From positions 53,909 through 117,908 of the forward strand of contig NZ_LMFO01000008.1 in the NCBI RefSeq assembly GCF_001426865.1: a stretch of 64,000 nucleotides of DNA. The letters are read 5' to 3'. Each line of letters opens with the position of its first letter. The stretch's first letter is position 1. This stretch comes from Paenibacillus sp. Root52 (GTDB lineage Bacteria > Bacillota > Bacilli > Paenibacillales > Paenibacillaceae). A program made the position numbers and the translations under genes. The notes beneath the pieces are model-generated. The model saw nothing but the letters and a program-made list of their open reading frames with translations. It searched no databases and was not told where the DNA came from. Shown one piece after another: positions 62,596-64,000 of the stretch.

Positions 62596-63828
62596 ATGAT
62601 GGAGAGCAAAAGTTTTTGGAAAAGCGGGCATAAGCCTACCCTCTTTGGCGCATTTTTGTATTTTGATATCAGCTTTATGATCTGGGGTATGCTTGGTCCA
62701 CTAGCCGTTGTCATTGCCTTGGATTATCCGATGACTCCCCTAGAGAAGGCTAATCTCGTGGCACTCCCTATTCTGGGCGGCTCAATTCTTCGACTTGTAC
62801 TCGGATTTATGTCCGATTATATTGGCCCGAAACGAACGGCTCAGATTGGTATGATTGTCACCATTATCCCCTTATTATTAGGCTGGTTATGGGTAGAATC
62901 ACTAAGCCAGTTATATGTGGTCGCACTTTTGCTCGGTGTAGCAGGTGCTTCATTCGCAGCAGCCTTGCCACTCGCAGGACAGTGGTATCCGAAGGAACAT
63001 CAAGGACTTGCCATGGGGATCGCAGGAGCAGGGAATAGCGGAACCGTTCTCGCTACATTGTTCGCTAACCGGTTAGCCACTCACTTTGGCAGTTGGGAAG
63101 TCGTATTTGGTCTAGCGATTATCCCCATCGTGATTGTATTTTTCCTCTTTTCCATCTTCGCCCGTAACAGTCCGAACCGTCCTGAACCGAAGAAATTATC
63201 TCAATACGGAAGCTTGTTGAAGCAAAGAGATGCTTGGGTGTTCTGCGCGTTCTACTGTGTAACGTTTGGCGGTTTCGTTGGATTATGTAACTATCTGACC
63301 ATCTTTTTCAATACTCAATACGGACTGTCACCTGTTCGTGCAGCAGATATCACTACCTTTTGCGTTATTGCAGGCAGCTTCTTCCGACCTGTTGGCGGCT
63401 ATCTGGCAGATAAACTCGGTGGGACACGCATGTTAACCTTCCTCTATACAGGAGCATGTATCATGCTAGTAGGTGTATCCTTCATCCCTCCACTTCCTGT
63501 AGTTGTCGTTATGTTATTCCTAGGTATGATGTGTCTCGGTGCCGGCAATGGTTCCGTGTTCCAATTGGTTCCTCAACGGTTTGGCAATGAAATTGGGCTC
63601 ATGACCGGAATCGTTGGTGCAGCCGGTGGACTTGGTGGATATGCACTGCCTCTCATTCTCGGCCAGTTGTATAGCTCTTATCAATCGTACACGCCGGGCT
63701 TTGTCATCCTTAGTCTGATTGCTGCAGCATCCATGTTGTTGGTGCTGGTTATGCAATCCAAATGGCGTGCTCACTGGTTGAAAGGCTCCGTTACGAAACA
63801 AGCCGATGCTCCCTCCATGTCCTCCTAA
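62596..63828 (+). CDS. nasA: nitrate transporter, NarK/NasA-type MFS protein
   Basis: A 410-residue, 12-helix major facilitator protein of the nitrate/nitrite porter group. The signature segments are GPLAVVIALDYPMTPLEKAN, GGSILRLVLGFMSDYIGPKR, and GIAGAGNSGTVLATLFANRL near helix 5, then GAGNGSVFQLVPQRFGNEIG and GIVGAAGGLGGYALPLILG for the second nitrate signature. It resembles Bacillus NasA (about 400 residues). It imports nitrate for NasBC. GAGGAG lies nine bases before the ATG at 62596. The 5' leader contains an ANTAR-type terminator switch. Confidence 0.92.
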   Translation: MMESKSFWKSGHKPTLFGAFLYFDISFMIWGMLGPLAVVIALDYPMTPLEKANLVALPILGGSILRLVLGFMSDYIGPKRTAQIGMIVTIIPLLLGWLWVESLSQLYVVALLLGVAGASFAAALPLAGQWYPKEHQGLAMGIAGAGNSGTVLATLFANRLATHFGSWEVVFGLAIIPIVIVFFLFSIFARNSPNRPEPKKLSQYGSLLKQRDAWVFCAFYCVTFGGFVGLCNYLTIFFNTQYGLSPVRAADITTFCVIAGSFFRPVGGYLADKLGGTRMLTFLYTGACIMLVGVSFIPPLPVVVVMLFLGMMCLGAGNGSVFQLVPQRFGNEIGLMTGIVGAAGGLGGYALPLILGQLYSSYQSYTPGFVILSLIAAASMLLVLVMQSKWRAHWLKGSVTKQADAPSMSS

Positions 63829-63900
63829 TGGCACCCGAAGATGGTTTGCGGTATGGCATGGGTTAGAAACTTTGCATACAAAAAAACAGCGACTGCCTTG

Positions 63901-64000
63901 TGTAAACTGTACCCTATAGAGTAGACACTTTAAAAAAGTCTCTCTATGGGGTATTTTTTATGTATGCCACCAAAGAGACCGGAATGGAGATACAACAATG
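63901..64000 (+). mobile_element. possible left end of an IS3-family element (partial)
   Basis: TGTAAACTGTACCC at 63901 begins a stretch that continues TATAGAGTAGACACTT, resembling the terminal inverted repeats of IS150-group IS3 elements (starting TGT and containing GTAGACA). A hairpin follows (63910-63930 with 63936-63953) and then seven T, as in terminators that shield transposase genes; it may equally be the nasA terminator. A frame opens at ATG 63960 or at the last bases (63998, after GGAG) and leaves the window. The right end is not visible, so this is a tentative call. Confidence 0.4.
63910..63960 (+). terminator. terminator after nasA
   Basis: An 18-21-base stem with small bulges (TACCCTATAGAG.AGAC with GTCTCTCTATGGGGTA) followed by TTTTTT. 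It ends the nasA transcript and may belong to the mobile element end. Confidence 0.8.

Overview
The window looks like chromosome of a Paenibacillus-type member of the Bacillales. The reasons are moderate GC, strong AGGAGG-type ribosome sites with many TTG and GTG starts, Bacillus-like gene sets (nasA/nasBC, a YclNOPQ-like iron uptake operon, an XpaC/TelA pair, WXG100-type toxin remnants), GlnR/TnrA boxes and many glycan-active enzymes. No rRNA, tRNA or CRISPR array was seen. The assignment rests on gene content and recognised protein families only; no search was run.

Layout. 1-4.8 kb: 3' end of a MalR-like LacI regulator, a short-chain dehydrogenase with an upstream TetR regulator separated by a MITE-like repeat, an oxalate-decarboxylase-type bicupin and a DUF1275 membrane protein. 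4.9-8.5 kb: a three-gene operon (XpaC-like, VWA plus solute-binding-like protein, TelA-like). 9-17 kb: a small lipoprotein with an ATA start, a GH127 enzyme with a divergent AraC regulator, a butanediol dehydrogenase with a divergent LysR regulator, and a chemoreceptor. 17.3-18.8 kb: an ECF sigma factor and its membrane anti-sigma factor. 19-25.5 kb: an AT-rich toxin/immunity island with a broken WXG100-type toxin gene followed by a run of small immunity-like genes, one of them a truncated duplicate. 25.6-31.6 kb: amino acid permease, two acetyltransferases, a zinc-ribbon protein and an AlaX editing protein. 31.8-35.9 kb: a Fur-boxed siderophore ABC operon. 36-40.6 kb: glycerol dehydrogenase and one-chain dihydroxyacetone kinase, with a divergent PocR/AraC regulator. 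40.7-46.9 kb: SUKH protein, threonine aldolase with LysR, quinone-reductase-like enzyme, a colicin-type immunity protein, an FNT channel and an acetyltransferase. 47-51.3 kb: GH30 and GH3 glycosidases. 51.9-57.3 kb: a 1657-residue DUF4132 protein with a small beta-grasp-like partner. 57.7-63.8 kb: nitrate assimilation genes nasBC and divergent nasA. The window ends in what may be the left end of an IS3-family element.

The most interesting region is the nasB-nasA intergenic region. Each divergent promoter has a GlnR/TnrA-type box overlapping its -35 hexamer. Each transcript then begins with two hairpins carrying six-base loops with A at position 1 and G at position 4, the second running into an intrinsic terminator. 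This is the architecture of ANTAR-protein antitermination leaders, present here on both strands. The nas genes therefore appear to integrate nitrogen status at initiation (GlnR/TnrA) and probably nitrate or nitrite at elongation (an ANTAR regulator not in this window). Two structured repeat families are scattered through the intergenic regions.
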